NCBI RefSeq assembly: GCF_003628445.1
Contig: NZ_RBZO01000006.1
Coordinates: 1 to 64,000, forward strand
Direction of reading: 5' to 3'
Length of the DNA stretch: 64,000 nt
From: Oceanobacillus bengalensis
Lineage (GTDB): Bacteria; Bacillota; Bacilli; Bacillales; Amphibacillaceae
Below are positions 6,956 to 16,416 of the stretch, piece after piece. The notes beneath the pieces were generated by a model that worked only from the letters and a program-made list of their open reading frames with translations, ran no database searches and had not been told where the DNA came from. The first letter of the stretch is position 1, and each line of letters starts with the position of its first letter. Position numbers and translations under genes: made by a program.

Positions 6956-7651
6956 GTGGAGGTTTCTTTCTCTCCTTTAGGTGACACAGCTGTGGTGATA
7001 GAAGTTGCGGATGCTATCACACCAAAGGCGAAAAGTGATGTACAAATTCTATCTGCTTGTTTGGATCTAAATTCTCCTGAGTGGATGCTTGAATACGTTC
7101 CAGCATATACATCGGTAACTGTATTCTATGACCCTTTGAAAATAACTAGAAATAATACACTGCCATATGAAATCGTATGTAAAGAAATTAGAAAAATGTG
7201 TAACACACTGAAAGGCTATGAAGATCCTGTATCTCGTACAATCAAAATTCCAGTCTGTTACGGCGGGACATTTGGACCGGATTTGGATTTTGTGGCGAAA
7301 CATAATGGCTTGTCCAATCAAGATGTGATTGATATACATACGTCGGGTGAATACACGGTGTACATGATTGGGTTTGCTCCTGGATTTCCTTTTCTCGGAG
7401 GCATGTCAGAGAGGATTGCTACACCTAGGCGAGAATCACCCAGATTATCGATTCCTGAAAGATCCGTTGGTATTGCAGGAATGCAAACGGGTGTATACCC
7501 GATTGAAACACCTGGTGGCTGGCAGTTAATTGGCCGTACGCCAATTCGACTGTTTCAAGCCGAAAATAAGATCCCAAGTCTGCTCCGGGCTGGGGATAAC
7601 GTTGTATTCTTTTCCATTAATCAAAAGGAATATCTCAACTGGAAGGAGTAG
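6956..7651 (+). CDS. pxpB: 5-oxoprolinase subunit PxpB (KipI-like)
   Basis: A 231-residue protein matching PxpB/KipI, part of the ATP-dependent PxpABC complex that opens 5-oxoproline (pyroglutamate) to glutamate. The family signature GFAPGFPFLGG and the PGGWQLIGRTP segment are present. A GTG start is set by AAAGGAG 8 nt upstream. In Bacillus subtilis the homologue also inhibits the sporulation kinase KinA. It is the first gene of pxpB-pxpC-pxpA, with 5 nt to pxpC. The operon is flanked on both sides by S-box-like leader cassettes. Confidence 0.9.
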   Translation: MEVSFSPLGDTAVVIEVADAITPKAKSDVQILSACLDLNSPEWMLEYVPAYTSVTVFYDPLKITRNNTLPYEIVCKEIRKMCNTLKGYEDPVSRTIKIPVCYGGTFGPDLDFVAKHNGLSNQDVIDIHTSGEYTVYMIGFAPGFPFLGGMSERIATPRRESPRLSIPERSVGIAGMQTGVYPIETPGGWQLIGRTPIRLFQAENKIPSLLRAGDNVVFFSINQKEYLNWKE

Positions 7652-7656
7652 AATAC

Positions 7657-8661
7657 ATGATACATATAATCAAACCTGGTCTTTTAACGACTGTACAAGA
7701 CTTAGGTAGGTATGGCTACCAGAAATACGGGGTTATTACGAGTGGAGTAATGGATCACTTGGCACATCGGATTGCGAATTTATTAGTAGGAAATGAAGAA
7801 AAGAAAGCGACACTAGAAGTAACGTTAGTAGGTCCTGTTATTCAATTTGAAAAGGATGCACTGATCGCTCTTAGTGGGGCAGATTTATCACCAACGATTA
7901 ATGGTAAGCCTGTTCGAATGTGGCGTACACTATTTGTAAAAAAAGGGAGTAAGTTGAAATTTGGTAGATGCAGGCAGGGTTGTCGCACATATATAGCAAT
8001 TGCTGGTGGAATTAATGTACCAAAAGTAATGAATAGTCAATCGACCTATTTACGTGCCGGTATTGGTGGCTTCGAGGGAAGAGCACTCGAAGCAGATGAC
8101 CGGTTGGTAACAGGTGAATTGAGTCGGCTTTCAAAAGACATAACTAGCATTATTACTGAGGAAGTGGATGATGAGGCAAGTGAATTGGATTGGTCGATTG
8201 CAACAAGCTTTATTTCTACATATTCCAGCGAACGGTACTTGATACGAACAATGGAAGGGCGCCAATTTGATTTGTTTGATGAAACTAGCAGACAAGTATT
8301 TTTTGAAAACGAATTCAAAGTAACTACACAATCTGATCGAATGGGTTATCGATTAAAAGGGGCAAATTTGCATGTAGCAGAAGCAGGTGAGCTTATTTCT
8401 GAAGCGGTAGCATTTGGATCTGTCCAAGTTCCATCAGATGGTAATCCAATTATATTACTTGCTGACCGCCAAACAACGGGTGGATATCCAAAAATAGGTC
8501 AAGTTGCTACAGTTGATTTTTCAAAACTTGCACAGATGAAACCAGGAGATAAACTACGCTTTAAAAAGATTACCCATGAAGAAGCACAAGTGCTTTATTT
8601 GGAACAGGAAGAGTCGATTCAACAACTAAGACAAGGCATTTTATTAAAAGCGAGGCGATGA
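7657..8661 (+). CDS. pxpC: 5-oxoprolinase subunit PxpC (KipA, biotin-dependent carboxyltransferase family)
   Basis: A 334-residue protein of the AHS2/KipA family. Recognisable are the N-terminal [19 protein letters not shown] segment, [18 protein letters not shown], and the C-terminal [18 protein letters not shown]. With PxpB it forms the part that activates 5-oxoproline with ATP. Ribosome site GGAAGGAG precedes the ATG. It overlaps the pxpA frame by a few bases, indicating translational coupling. Confidence 0.9.
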   Translation: MIHIIKPGLLTTVQDLGRYGYQKYGVITSGVMDHLAHRIANLLVGNEEKKATLEVTLVGPVIQFEKDALIALSGADLSPTINGKPVRMWRTLFVKKGSKLKFGRCRQGCRTYIAIAGGINVPKVMNSQSTYLRAGIGGFEGRALEADDRLVTGELSRLSKDITSIITEEVDDEASELDWSIATSFISTYSSERYLIRTMEGRQFDLFDETSRQVFFENEFKVTTQSDRMGYRLKGANLHVAEAGELISEAVAFGSVQVPSDGNPIILLADRQTTGGYPKIGQVATVDFSKLAQMKPGDKLRFKKITHEEAQVLYLEQEESIQQLRQGILLKARR

Positions 8662-8663
8662 AC

Positions 8664-9437
8664 ATGACATATGCGGTTGATTTGAATTGTGATATAGGAG
8701 AAAGTTTCGGTGCGTATAATATGGGAAATGATGAAGCGATTTTAGATTACGTCACTTCGGCGAATATTGCCTGTGGATTCCACGCTGGGGACCCTGGAAC
8801 AATGCGTAAAACAGTCGAACTTGCGCTTGAAAAAAATATAGGAATTGGTGTCCACCCAGGCCTACAGGACCTTGTAGGTTTTGGGAGAAGAGAAGTAGCA
8901 ATCTCTCCAGAAGAGGCCTATGACCTCGTTGTTTATCAAATTGGTGCTCTCTCTGCATTTGTGAAAGCTGAAGGAGGAAAACTTCAACACGTAAAACCAC
9001 ATGGAGCATTGTATAATATGGCAGCAAAAAGCGCGTCATTGTCTGGAGCAATCGCTAAAGCTGTATACAAAGTCGATTCGAATTTGATTTTATTCGGGCT
9101 CGCTGGTTCCGAATTAGTTAAATCAGGGGAGACTATTGGACTACGTACGGCACATGAAGTGTTTGCAGATCGTACCTATCAGACTGACGGAACACTTACA
9201 TCGCGTCGTAAGGACAATGCGTTAATAACCGATGAGCAACAGGCAATTAACCAAGTGATTCGTATGGTGAAAGAGAATATAGTGTCAACTGTTCAGGGGA
9301 CAGAAATCCCTATACAAGCACATACTATTTGTATTCATGGAGATGGACCAAAGGCTCTAGATTTTGCCAAATCAATTCCACAAGCATTAAGAGATTCAGG
9401 GATTGAGGTGAAGAAAATAGGTGATAGGTTTAAATAA
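8664..9437 (+). CDS. pxpA: 5-oxoprolinase subunit PxpA (LamB/YcsF family)
   Basis: A 257-residue LamB/YcsF protein. The N-terminus carries [11 protein letters not shown] and ACGFHAGDP, and [10 protein letters not shown] occurs near residue 115, all hallmarks of the family; YcsF proteins have a metal-dependent deacetylase-like barrel. It completes PxpABC, which salvages pyroglutamate to glutamate. GAGG (8652-8655) is 8 nt before the ATG at 8664 and only 2 nt before the ATG at 8658, so the second is favoured. The gene ends the operon. Confidence 0.9.
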   Translation: MTYAVDLNCDIGESFGAYNMGNDEAILDYVTSANIACGFHAGDPGTMRKTVELALEKNIGIGVHPGLQDLVGFGRREVAISPEEAYDLVVYQIGALSAFVKAEGGKLQHVKPHGALYNMAAKSASLSGAIAKAVYKVDSNLILFGLAGSELVKSGETIGLRTAHEVFADRTYQTDGTLTSRRKDNALITDEQQAINQVIRMVKENIVSTVQGTEIPIQAHTICIHGDGPKALDFAKSIPQALRDSGIEVKKIGDRFK

Positions 9438-9561
9438 TATTAGGAAGTTCCGGAAGAATTTTGTTCAAAGGATTGTAGGTTCATAGGATCGTTTTTTTCA
9501 AAATGAATAACCACCTTTACTTTTCAATGAAAATTGATATAATAGTATTCATTAAATATAG

Positions 9562-9660
9562 GTTATCAAGAGTGAACGAGAGTACTGGCTCATTGACTTC
9601 ACAGCAACCTGCCAATTGGTAAGGTGCTCCCACCAGCAAAGCATTGCTTTGAATGATAAC
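9562..9660 (+). promoter_or_regulatory. S-box (SAM-I)-like riboswitch, variant core, copy 2
   Basis: Almost identical to 6327-6425, including promoter TTTACT-16-TATAAT (9516-9543). P1 here is a perfect GTTATCA/TGATAAC pair, whereas copy 1 has a G-U. Differences between copies are few and partly compensatory or in loops (for example CCATGTGG versus CCAATTGG in the P3 loop), which supports selection on structure. It is located 125 nt after pxpA. Confidence 0.65.
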
Positions 9661-9668
9661 GAACGGCT

Positions 9669-9713
9669 AAAGGCTCTTTGTTGCAATCATATGCAATAGG
9701 GAGTCTTTTTTTG
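9669..9713 (+). terminator. Attenuator terminator of the S-box-like leader, copy 2
   Basis: AAAGGCTCTTTGTTGCA pairs with TGCAATAGGGAGTCTTT and runs into seven T. The stem is longer than in copy 1 because TTGCA/TGCAA now pair. Confidence 0.75.
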
Positions 9714-9758
9714 ATTCGTTTCTTGAGCAATAAAAAAATAAAAACGAAGGGAATTAGG

Positions 9759-10085
9759 ATGATGAATACGAATGGATTAGCAAGAGGCTATATGTCTAAA
9801 AATAAGAGTGGAGAAGATTTCCTACTGCATGTTGGAAAATGTGCTGAGCGCCAACTAAAGGAATGGGACGACAGGTATGAGGTAAATATTATGAAGCTTG
9901 CTAATTATGAATTTGTTGTAATAGGGGAAGAAAAATATTATCATATGCAGCTTACCATCGAGGAAATCCGGTTACTTCAGGGAAAAAGCCCATATGCACT
10001 TAATCAGGAAATTTGGACAGAATTAGAAAATCAAGGACTTGCGATTGTTAGGGGATTTGGGAATTATGTAGAGAGGGTTTTATAG
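9759..10085 (+). CDS. Unknown ~108-residue protein under an S-box-like leader, copy 2
   Basis: Paralogue of the protein at 6524, collinear over its whole length with scattered substitutions, beginning MMNTNGLARGYMSKN. Substitutions are conservative (KLADYEFVVI versus KLANYEFVVI), which suggests both copies are or recently were functional. ATG at 9759 follows GAAGGGAA; the long upstream extension of the frame runs through the terminator and is not coding. Function unknown. Its leader should turn the gene off at high ligand if it works like a standard S-box. Confidence 0.75.
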   Translation: MMNTNGLARGYMSKNKSGEDFLLHVGKCAERQLKEWDDRYEVNIMKLANYEFVVIGEEKYYHMQLTIEEIRLLQGKSPYALNQEIWTELENQGLAIVRGFGNYVERVL

Positions 10086-10128
10086 GGGGAGGCAAATGTT
10101 ATACTGAACTTATATTTATGGAGAGGCT

Positions 10129-10218
10129 ATGTATCCAGAAATTCTCGATGATTTTGTAAGATATTTAAGACAAGGAGAAAAATATTATTTTGGTAACACA
10201 ATTGACTACCATTATTAA
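10129..10218 (+). CDS. Very small ORF (29 residues) or gene fragment
   Basis: It begins MYPEILDDFVRYLRQGEKYY. GGAGAGG lies directly upstream of the ATG with acceptable spacing. The composition is protein-like, but the frame ends abruptly. It may be the start of a degraded gene. No family recognised. Confidence 0.3.
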   Translation: MYPEILDDFVRYLRQGEKYYFGNTIDYHY

Positions 10219-10303
10219 TGAAGGCCAATGATGAAATTATAATATATTTAGCGTAAAAAAAGCGCATTATTCCACCCCCTTAAATTATTTGACAACCAAA
10301 AAG

Positions 10304-10340
10304 ACTTCCACCGTATTTCCTAGAAGGTGGAAGTTTTTTT
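10304..10340 (+). terminator. Terminator before the defence island
   Basis: ACTTCCACC (10304-10312) pairs with GGTGGAAGT (10326-10334), followed by TTTTTTT. It isolates the GHKL gene from upstream transcription. Confidence 0.8.
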
Positions 10341-10442
10341 GTAAAGTATTTATGGTAATATAGAACTATAATATTAATATATTATTTAATAATATAAATA
10401 ATCACACAGAAATAATTACAGAAATACATTTGGGGGATAAGA

Positions 10443-12386
10443 ATGAGGAGATACTGGAACTTTCCTGCTGCAACGGGTGGAATGATTAATTCTATAAATA
10501 ATGCAGGACTTGAAACATTTAGAGGAAATGCGCTGGATTCTTTAACGAGAGAGATATGTCAGAATTCGCTAGATGCCGTGAAGGACACGACTAAACCAGT
10601 TGTCGTTGAATTTAAGCGTTTTACTACTAATATTAATCAGTTTCCAAATAAGGAAGAATTAATTCAAGTCTTCGGGTTATGTGAAGATACTTGGCGTGGC
10701 CATAATAAGAAAAGTGAAGATTTCATTAAAGAAGCATTGAAAGTTATGAGTCAACCAGAAATGAGCTTTTTGCGAATCAGCGACTTTAATACAAAAGGAT
10801 TAGAAGGAGCAAGGGAAGGAAAACTTGGATCACCATGGTCTTCGTTAGTAAAAGAAGCGGGTTCTTCCAATAAAGATGAAAGTTCAGGTGGGAGCTTCGG
10901 AATTGGAAAATCAGCTCCATTCCTAAACTCGAATCTGCGAACATTATTTTACTCTTCGTATGATGTTACTGGCTATAAATCTCATATTGGTGTGGCAAAT
11001 ATTATGTCATTTCAAAAAAGTGATGATCAAATTACTTTAGGAAATGGTTATTATACAGATAATGAGAACTCGACTGCAATACAAGGTCAATTACAACTAG
11101 ATCAGGAGTTTCATAGAGAAAGTACAGGAACAGATATTTATGTTTCGGCCTTTGAACCGAAAGATGTTTGGGAAGAAGAAGTGAAAAAGTCAATTCTATT
11201 TAACTTCTTTATTACTGTTTTTCAAAAGAAACTAGTAGTTCGTATTAATGATTTAGAGGTAAACGATCGTAATATTGTAAAGCTTATTTCAGAACTCGAA
11301 GACAATGATGAGAACCAAATCTTAAAGAACTATTTTGAACTACTGACATCCAGCAATACGGTTAAGATTCCTTATCCTGCCAAGCGTTATAAGAAGGGGC
11401 CCTCCTTTGAAGAAGGCGAAGCAGAATTGCTGTTGTGCAATGGTGAGGATTTAAATAGACGTGTATTGATGACCAGAAAGACAGGAATGCGTATCTTTGA
11501 ACAGAAAAATATTAGCGGAAGTATTTCTTTTACCGGAATATTGATGATTACTGGAACAAATATGAATAACATATTCAAACAAATGGAAAACCCCGCACAT
11601 AATGAATGGTCGCCTGAACGATATGAAAAAGATCCAAAGTTAGCGAAGAAAATATATACTGAATTAAGGAAGTTTATTCGTGATACTGTTAAGAGCCGGT
11701 TTCAAGAGCAAATAACAGATGAAATGGATGCAGTTGGTTTAAGTGATTTCTTGCCAAATACGAGTCTTGACTCTGGTCAGTCAGTGAATAAGACGGAGTC
11801 ACTTAACTCGACAATTAAATCTATTGTTACCAAAGAGGTTAAGCAAGAAACAGAGCCAAAACCTCGACGAAAAGGAAAAGATACCAAAGAAATAGAAGAA
11901 CAGCTTGTAGGAGAGTTTGGAATCACACCATCGGGTAACGAAGGTGGTAGTATAGGTGAAACGCAGAGTAGCGGTGGAGATGCCAGTGCTGGTTCGGGTG
12001 TAGATGGTGCTGGTAATAATGAATTAAATCCAAATGAAGTAGGAAATACAGATAAAAAACGAGAACGGAAACCAAGCAAATACCCCGTTCAGATGGATCA
12101 AAGATATGTATGCATTGATAAAGGCAATGGAAAATATCGATTTGTCATTTCACCGAAAAAGAATCTTGAAAGTGCGCGCTTAGTATTTCGTGTTGTTGGA
12201 GAACAGAGTAATTATGATTTACCAATCAAACAAGCAGAAACAGACGATAGGAATGTTACGGTTGAAAAATGTAGCTTAAATACTGTTTATTTACATTCCC
12301 TAAAGAAAAATGAGCGTTTCATGCTGAATGTGGATATCGATTACTCCGACTATTGTGTAATGGAGGTTGAACTCTATGAAAATTAA
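10443..12386 (+). CDS. GHKL-fold ATPase of a candidate defence locus
   Basis: A 647-residue protein with an N-terminal Bergerat (GHKL) ATPase domain: N-box EICQNSLDA at residues 37-45, G1 box SDFNTKGLEG around 113-122, and G2 box GGSFGIGKSAPF around 149-160. These features are shared by Hsp90, MutL and gyrase B; here they may detect or process DNA or protein states of infection. The middle (200-440) is unassigned. A glycine/serine-rich linker (about 490-540) leads to a small C-terminal beta domain. It overlaps the next gene by 11 nt, so the two are co-transcribed. No exact match to a named system comes to mind. Confidence 0.8.
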   Translation: MRRYWNFPAATGGMINSINNAGLETFRGNALDSLTREICQNSLDAVKDTTKPVVVEFKRFTTNINQFPNKEELIQVFGLCEDTWRGHNKKSEDFIKEALKVMSQPEMSFLRISDFNTKGLEGAREGKLGSPWSSLVKEAGSSNKDESSGGSFGIGKSAPFLNSNLRTLFYSSYDVTGYKSHIGVANIMSFQKSDDQITLGNGYYTDNENSTAIQGQLQLDQEFHRESTGTDIYVSAFEPKDVWEEEVKKSILFNFFITVFQKKLVVRINDLEVNDRNIVKLISELEDNDENQILKNYFELLTSSNTVKIPYPAKRYKKGPSFEEGEAELLLCNGEDLNRRVLMTRKTGMRIFEQKNISGSISFTGILMITGTNMNNIFKQMENPAHNEWSPERYEKDPKLAKKIYTELRKFIRDTVKSRFQEQITDEMDAVGLSDFLPNTSLDSGQSVNKTESLNSTIKSIVTKEVKQETEPKPRRKGKDTKEIEEQLVGEFGITPSGNEGGSIGETQSSGGDASAGSGVDGAGNNELNPNEVGNTDKKRERKPSKYPVQMDQRYVCIDKGNGKYRFVISPKKNLESARLVFRVVGEQSNYDLPIKQAETDDRNVTVEKCSLNTVYLHSLKKNERFMLNVDIDYSDYCVMEVELYEN

Positions 12387-13221
12387 TACTTCCTATCCAT
12401 ATCCAGTACTTTATATGAATAATGACGACTATGTCCGTTCGGCTTTTCGAACAGATATCGCCATTCATGAAGCTTTTGGTGAAGTGAAGATTCATGTACA
12501 GTATAACTTAGAAAATGAAGTGATGGAAAGATTGATAGAGAAAGAGCGAAGTGTTTATTTGATTCATGTGGAATGTGCACAGACGAGTTTTCGCAATGTC
12601 TATCGGACCACAAAGAATGAGTTGGAAGTTTCTATTCCGACCAAGAAGCTGCGTGGGAAAATAGATATTCATTCTTTCGTTATTGCAAATGAACGAATCG
12701 AAGGCTACACGAATCCATCATTGAATGAATGGTTCCAAGGTATTGCCCTAACGTTTGAAAAAGGGAATATTCTTGCGATTGGTGATGCGATTGAAACCAC
12801 ACTATATGAGGAAAACTTGGAGATGTTAGATCTCCCATCTATTGCGAAGGTAACGAAATCATTGAAAAATGAATTTATGGAAGTAGAACTAAATTCAGAT
12901 ATTATTACGATTTCGCTTCCAGCATATGAATATAGCCAGTACGCAATGAATGCGAAATCAAATTTAAAAGATACGATTCTAGCAACAGTAATTTTGCCAA
13001 GCTTAGTCTATGTGTTCACGAAGTTAAATGATAATCAAGAGGATTTAGAAGAATATACGTGGTACCAAGTTCTAGATAAGATATTTGCTGATAATAACCA
13101 TCGAATAGAAGACGTTGGTAGTGATTCATTGTCCGCACTTAAAGCAGCACAAATGGTACTCCGAAAACCACTGAAAGCTAGCTTTGAAGAAATTGAAAAA
13201 CGAAATAGAATGGAGGATTAA
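12376..13221 (+). CDS. Unknown protein, second gene of the GHKL locus
   Basis: A 281-residue protein with no motif I recognise. The N-terminal half reads as a beta-rich domain and the C-terminal half as helical. GGAGG (12362-12366) lies 9 nt before ATG 12376, so the upstream TTG at 12367 is not used. It begins inside the end of the GHKL gene and ends 4 nt before the next start. Tight coupling suggests a complex with the ATPase. It lacks Walker or obvious nuclease motifs. Confidence 0.65.
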   Translation: MKINTSYPYPVLYMNNDDYVRSAFRTDIAIHEAFGEVKIHVQYNLENEVMERLIEKERSVYLIHVECAQTSFRNVYRTTKNELEVSIPTKKLRGKIDIHSFVIANERIEGYTNPSLNEWFQGIALTFEKGNILAIGDAIETTLYEENLEMLDLPSIAKVTKSLKNEFMEVELNSDIITISLPAYEYSQYAMNAKSNLKDTILATVILPSLVYVFTKLNDNQEDLEEYTWYQVLDKIFADNNHRIEDVGSDSLSALKAAQMVLRKPLKASFEEIEKRNRMED

Positions 13222-13225
13222 TGCC

Positions 13226-14005
13226 ATGAAGCTATCGTTTATTTCAGATGAGACGTTGATGGATTTACGTACGAATTATGAAGCATACAAAGAACATTAC
13301 TATTTAAAAGATAATGATTGGTTTGATACGTATTTTAAGGAGCCAGGTAGAGTAATCGAGTCAAAAATTGAATTTGACATGCCCGAATTTAATTACGATG
13401 AAGACTACACAATTAGTGATAGGGAAAACGTGAGAAGAATCTATGAATCTCTAAAGCATTTAACCGTTTCACAAGCGACACAGGAAAGACTTTGGACAGG
13501 TCTCGCACACTTGCAATTAAGGGATTTTGCGTATTATCGATTAAGAAATGAATTGCAAGATAAGAATGATAAGCGGATAAATACAGGAGTGTTCTTTAAA
13601 AACGGGAAAAAGAGATCACTCTTCGTCCATATCATAGCTCGATTATGGTGGGTTGGATACATGACCCATGACGAAACAAATAAGGAGAATCCGTATTGGT
13701 TAACTGACTTTTTCTGTGAAAAAGATTTCTCTGCAAGGTGTGTAGTATTTTTCTCTAGCAATCTAACATCCAACCCTAACGTTGCAAAAGGAGTTCTAAG
13801 AACATTAGCTAAATGGCAGGAAAACGGAATTGCGATAAAACGTGATCACTTTGTTCAAGCGAATAAGTATTTAAATGTTGTTGGTGGTGCAATGATATTA
13901 GATGTACTTACGATTGAGGAAGTTGAGGAGATGGTTGATGGTTATTTGAGGAGGTATTATGGGGTTGATGAAGGAAATATGGTTAAATTAGGAATAACTC
14001 CATAG
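13226..14005 (+). CDS. DUF6339-like protein, third gene of the GHKL locus
   Basis: A 259-residue protein. The pattern RLWTGLAHLQLRDFAYYRLR, then HIIARLWWVGYMTHD and a C-terminal LTIEEVEEMVDGYLRR resembles the DUF6339 family, seen in candidate defence loci; that assignment is from memory and unverified. It is rich in Trp and Tyr. GGAGG (13212-13216) sets the ATG at 13226. It is the last gene of the first three-gene unit; 329 nt separate it from mcrB. Confidence 0.65.
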   Translation: MKLSFISDETLMDLRTNYEAYKEHYYLKDNDWFDTYFKEPGRVIESKIEFDMPEFNYDEDYTISDRENVRRIYESLKHLTVSQATQERLWTGLAHLQLRDFAYYRLRNELQDKNDKRINTGVFFKNGKKRSLFVHIIARLWWVGYMTHDETNKENPYWLTDFFCEKDFSARCVVFFSSNLTSNPNVAKGVLRTLAKWQENGIAIKRDHFVQANKYLNVVGGAMILDVLTIEEVEEMVDGYLRRYYGVDEGNMVKLGITP

Positions 14006-14334
14006 ATAGCAAGGCTTCTGCGGAAGTATCAATTGGATGATTAAAAATCACTTGCTACACTAATATCTCCCAAGTCTAATCTTAATTTTATAAGTGTATA
14101 ATTGACATATAGGTGGCAAAGGAGCTACTCTCTTATGTTCTTATTTTTAAATCATGCAGGATTTTATAATTTTTTGTCGAAATAAGCTGAAATAATGTAG
14201 TGTGGGAATTTCCCATTTATAGGAAACCATATGTTAGATAGTTAATTTATAACTAAATTAATTTTAAAATAGCTTAAACAAAAATATCTAGTATATTTAT
14301 AAAGACATAATTTAAACGAGTTGGTGGAAAATTG
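14006..14334. other. Gap between the two halves of the defence island
   Basis: AT-rich and without a gene. No strong terminator is visible after 14005. The region could hold the promoter for the McrB/McrC pair, but I see no convincing -35/-10 match. Confidence 0.4.
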
Positions 14335-16416
14335 ATGAAAGAAGTACGTAGTTGGTCAAAGCCATACCTAACAAATTTGATTGGGAGGAAAAAGGTTGAT
14401 TGGTCTATTTTTAAATATGGCACAACTATTCCTAAGGAGTTCCAAGTAGATTTCACAACCGCTAATGGTGACCGTTCGATTAAGCTTGGAGAAAATATTC
14501 CTATAGAACTAATTTATAACGATGAATCATATAAAGTTTATTTAAGACATGTTAATAGAAAGGAATCTAATGGTGGTGGAGTTTTACAACTTCGGTATGA
14601 TCATAACGCACCTTTAAGAGAATTATTAGAGAAAACCTTTTCAACTACATATCAATATTTAAGTGAAAATAGGGATGGAAAAATAAAAAAGCAAACACCT
14701 ATTCCAGAAGAGTTGACAGAGTACATTGATTTTTATCAAACAGGTGAGCCATTTGTTTATAAAATGGAGTTTCAAACTAAATCTAATATGGAACAGTCTA
14801 AACCCACTTTTTGGTGGGTTAATCAAGGTCAAACGTATAACCAGGAAAAGAGTGGAGGTTATCTTTGGGCACCACAACAAAATAAACAAGGAAGAGCATT
14901 GCCACATCACGTATTACTTTTAGAACCAAAAGTCGGAGATATTGTTTTTTGTTATTCGTCATTAGAAGTCAAATCGGTTGGAGTAGTAAAAAAGGAAGCA
15001 TATGAAGCTGCAAAGCCTACAGCAATAGCAAGTCATGATTGGCAGCGAGACGGCTATTTTTTAGAATTGACTTATTATGATTTATCGCCAACCATTCGAA
15101 AAGATGAAATTCCTGAGGAGTGGAGATTAAAAGAAAGTGGTCCATTTGACATTAACGGAAATCTAAAACAAGGATATTTCTTTGAACTGTCAAAGGATTT
15201 TGCAGGAAAAATATATAGCTTATTTACTGAAAGATTTGCTGCGGAGGTTAAATTGAAAATGGAGGGGTATCAGCCTAATCACGAAGGTCCAGTAGTAAAA
15301 GAAAATCCTATAAAATACTTTTCAAATAGAGAAGTTATTGATCATATTTATACATACATAAAATCAAAAGGCTTCTACTACAGAAAAGAGGAGGTTATTA
15401 ATCTCTTCTTATCTCTAAAAACAAAACCTTTTGTTATTCTTTCAGGTATTTCTGGTACAGGGAAAACAAAAATGGCTCAATGGTTTGCTGAAAGTGTCGG
15501 TGCAACAGAAGAAAATGGGCAGTTTTCCTTGATTCCAATTCGTCCCGACTGGAATGATGGGTCAGATTTACTAGGGTTCATTGATATTAAGGGTGAATTT
15601 AAGGAAGGACCCTTAACGAAGGTTATACGTGATGCAAATTCGCACCCCGATATGCCATACTTTGTTTTATTAGATGAAATGAATTTAGCACGCGTAGAAT
15701 ATTATTTTAGTGATATTCTCTCTGTTATGGAAAGTAGGAAATGGAAAGATGGAAAAATCGTGTCGTCAAATTTATTAACGAAGGAAACAGCAGGAATTGA
15801 ACTTAAATTGCCTGATAATCTTTATATCATTGGGACTGTCAATATGGATGAAACGACTCACCCATTTAGTAAAAAAGTATTAGACCGAGCTAACACAATC
15901 GAATTTAATCGGGTGAAACTTGATAATCTTGCCTTTTTAAAAGATTTAGAAGAAAAAGAACCAGTTGTAGTTGGACAAGAAGTCTTTGCTTCCAGTTTTC
16001 TACATTTGAAAGACGTGTTTAAAAAGAATAATGAACTAGTAGAACAGGTAACGAACGAGATAGTTAAAATGAATAGTGCTCTTCAATTAACAAATGCACA
16101 TGTTGGCTATCGTGTTCGAGATGAGATTTGTTTTTATATGGCTTATAACGATCAAGGAAACTTATTGAAATTTGAAGAAGCATTGGATCATTGTATCCTG
16201 CAGAAGGTATTACCCCGTATATCCGGTAGCGATCTACGAGTAGATCAGTTATTACGAAATTTATATCAACTATTTACTAATAAACAATTTGAAGATGAAA
16301 TGGATACTATAGAAATCGATGCTAATAATGCTATATATCCTCAAAGTGCTGCTAAAGTTGCGGAAATGCTTAGGAGGTTAAAAGAAGATGGTTTTACTTC
16401 CTTCTGGGTTTCGTGA
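14335..16416 (+). CDS. McrB-like AAA+ GTPase/ATPase with EVE-like domain
   Basis: A 693-residue protein. Residues 1-110 form a beta-rich domain like those on restriction enzymes. Residues 155-280 (WWVNQGQTY...GGYLWAP, GDIVFCYSS) look like an EVE/PUA-type modified-base reader. From about 380 there is an AAA+ module: Walker A GISGTGKTK, Walker B FVLLDEMNLARVEYYF, and a sensor-like GTVNMDETTHPFSKKVLDR typical of McrB. Such proteins translocate DNA for a partner nuclease in type IV restriction of modified DNA. The downstream gene overlaps by 29 nt. The ATG follows GGTGG at 7 nt. Confidence 0.85.
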   Translation: MKEVRSWSKPYLTNLIGRKKVDWSIFKYGTTIPKEFQVDFTTANGDRSIKLGENIPIELIYNDESYKVYLRHVNRKESNGGGVLQLRYDHNAPLRELLEKTFSTTYQYLSENRDGKIKKQTPIPEELTEYIDFYQTGEPFVYKMEFQTKSNMEQSKPTFWWVNQGQTYNQEKSGGYLWAPQQNKQGRALPHHVLLLEPKVGDIVFCYSSLEVKSVGVVKKEAYEAAKPTAIASHDWQRDGYFLELTYYDLSPTIRKDEIPEEWRLKESGPFDINGNLKQGYFFELSKDFAGKIYSLFTERFAAEVKLKMEGYQPNHEGPVVKENPIKYFSNREVIDHIYTYIKSKGFYYRKEEVINLFLSLKTKPFVILSGISGTGKTKMAQWFAESVGATEENGQFSLIPIRPDWNDGSDLLGFIDIKGEFKEGPLTKVIRDANSHPDMPYFVLLDEMNLARVEYYFSDILSVMESRKWKDGKIVSSNLLTKETAGIELKLPDNLYIIGTVNMDETTHPFSKKVLDRANTIEFNRVKLDNLAFLKDLEEKEPVVVGQEVFASSFLHLKDVFKKNNELVEQVTNEIVKMNSALQLTNAHVGYRVRDEICFYMAYNDQGNLLKFEEALDHCILQKVLPRISGSDLRVDQLLRNLYQLFTNKQFEDEMDTIEIDANNAIYPQSAAKVAEMLRRLKEDGFTSFWVS

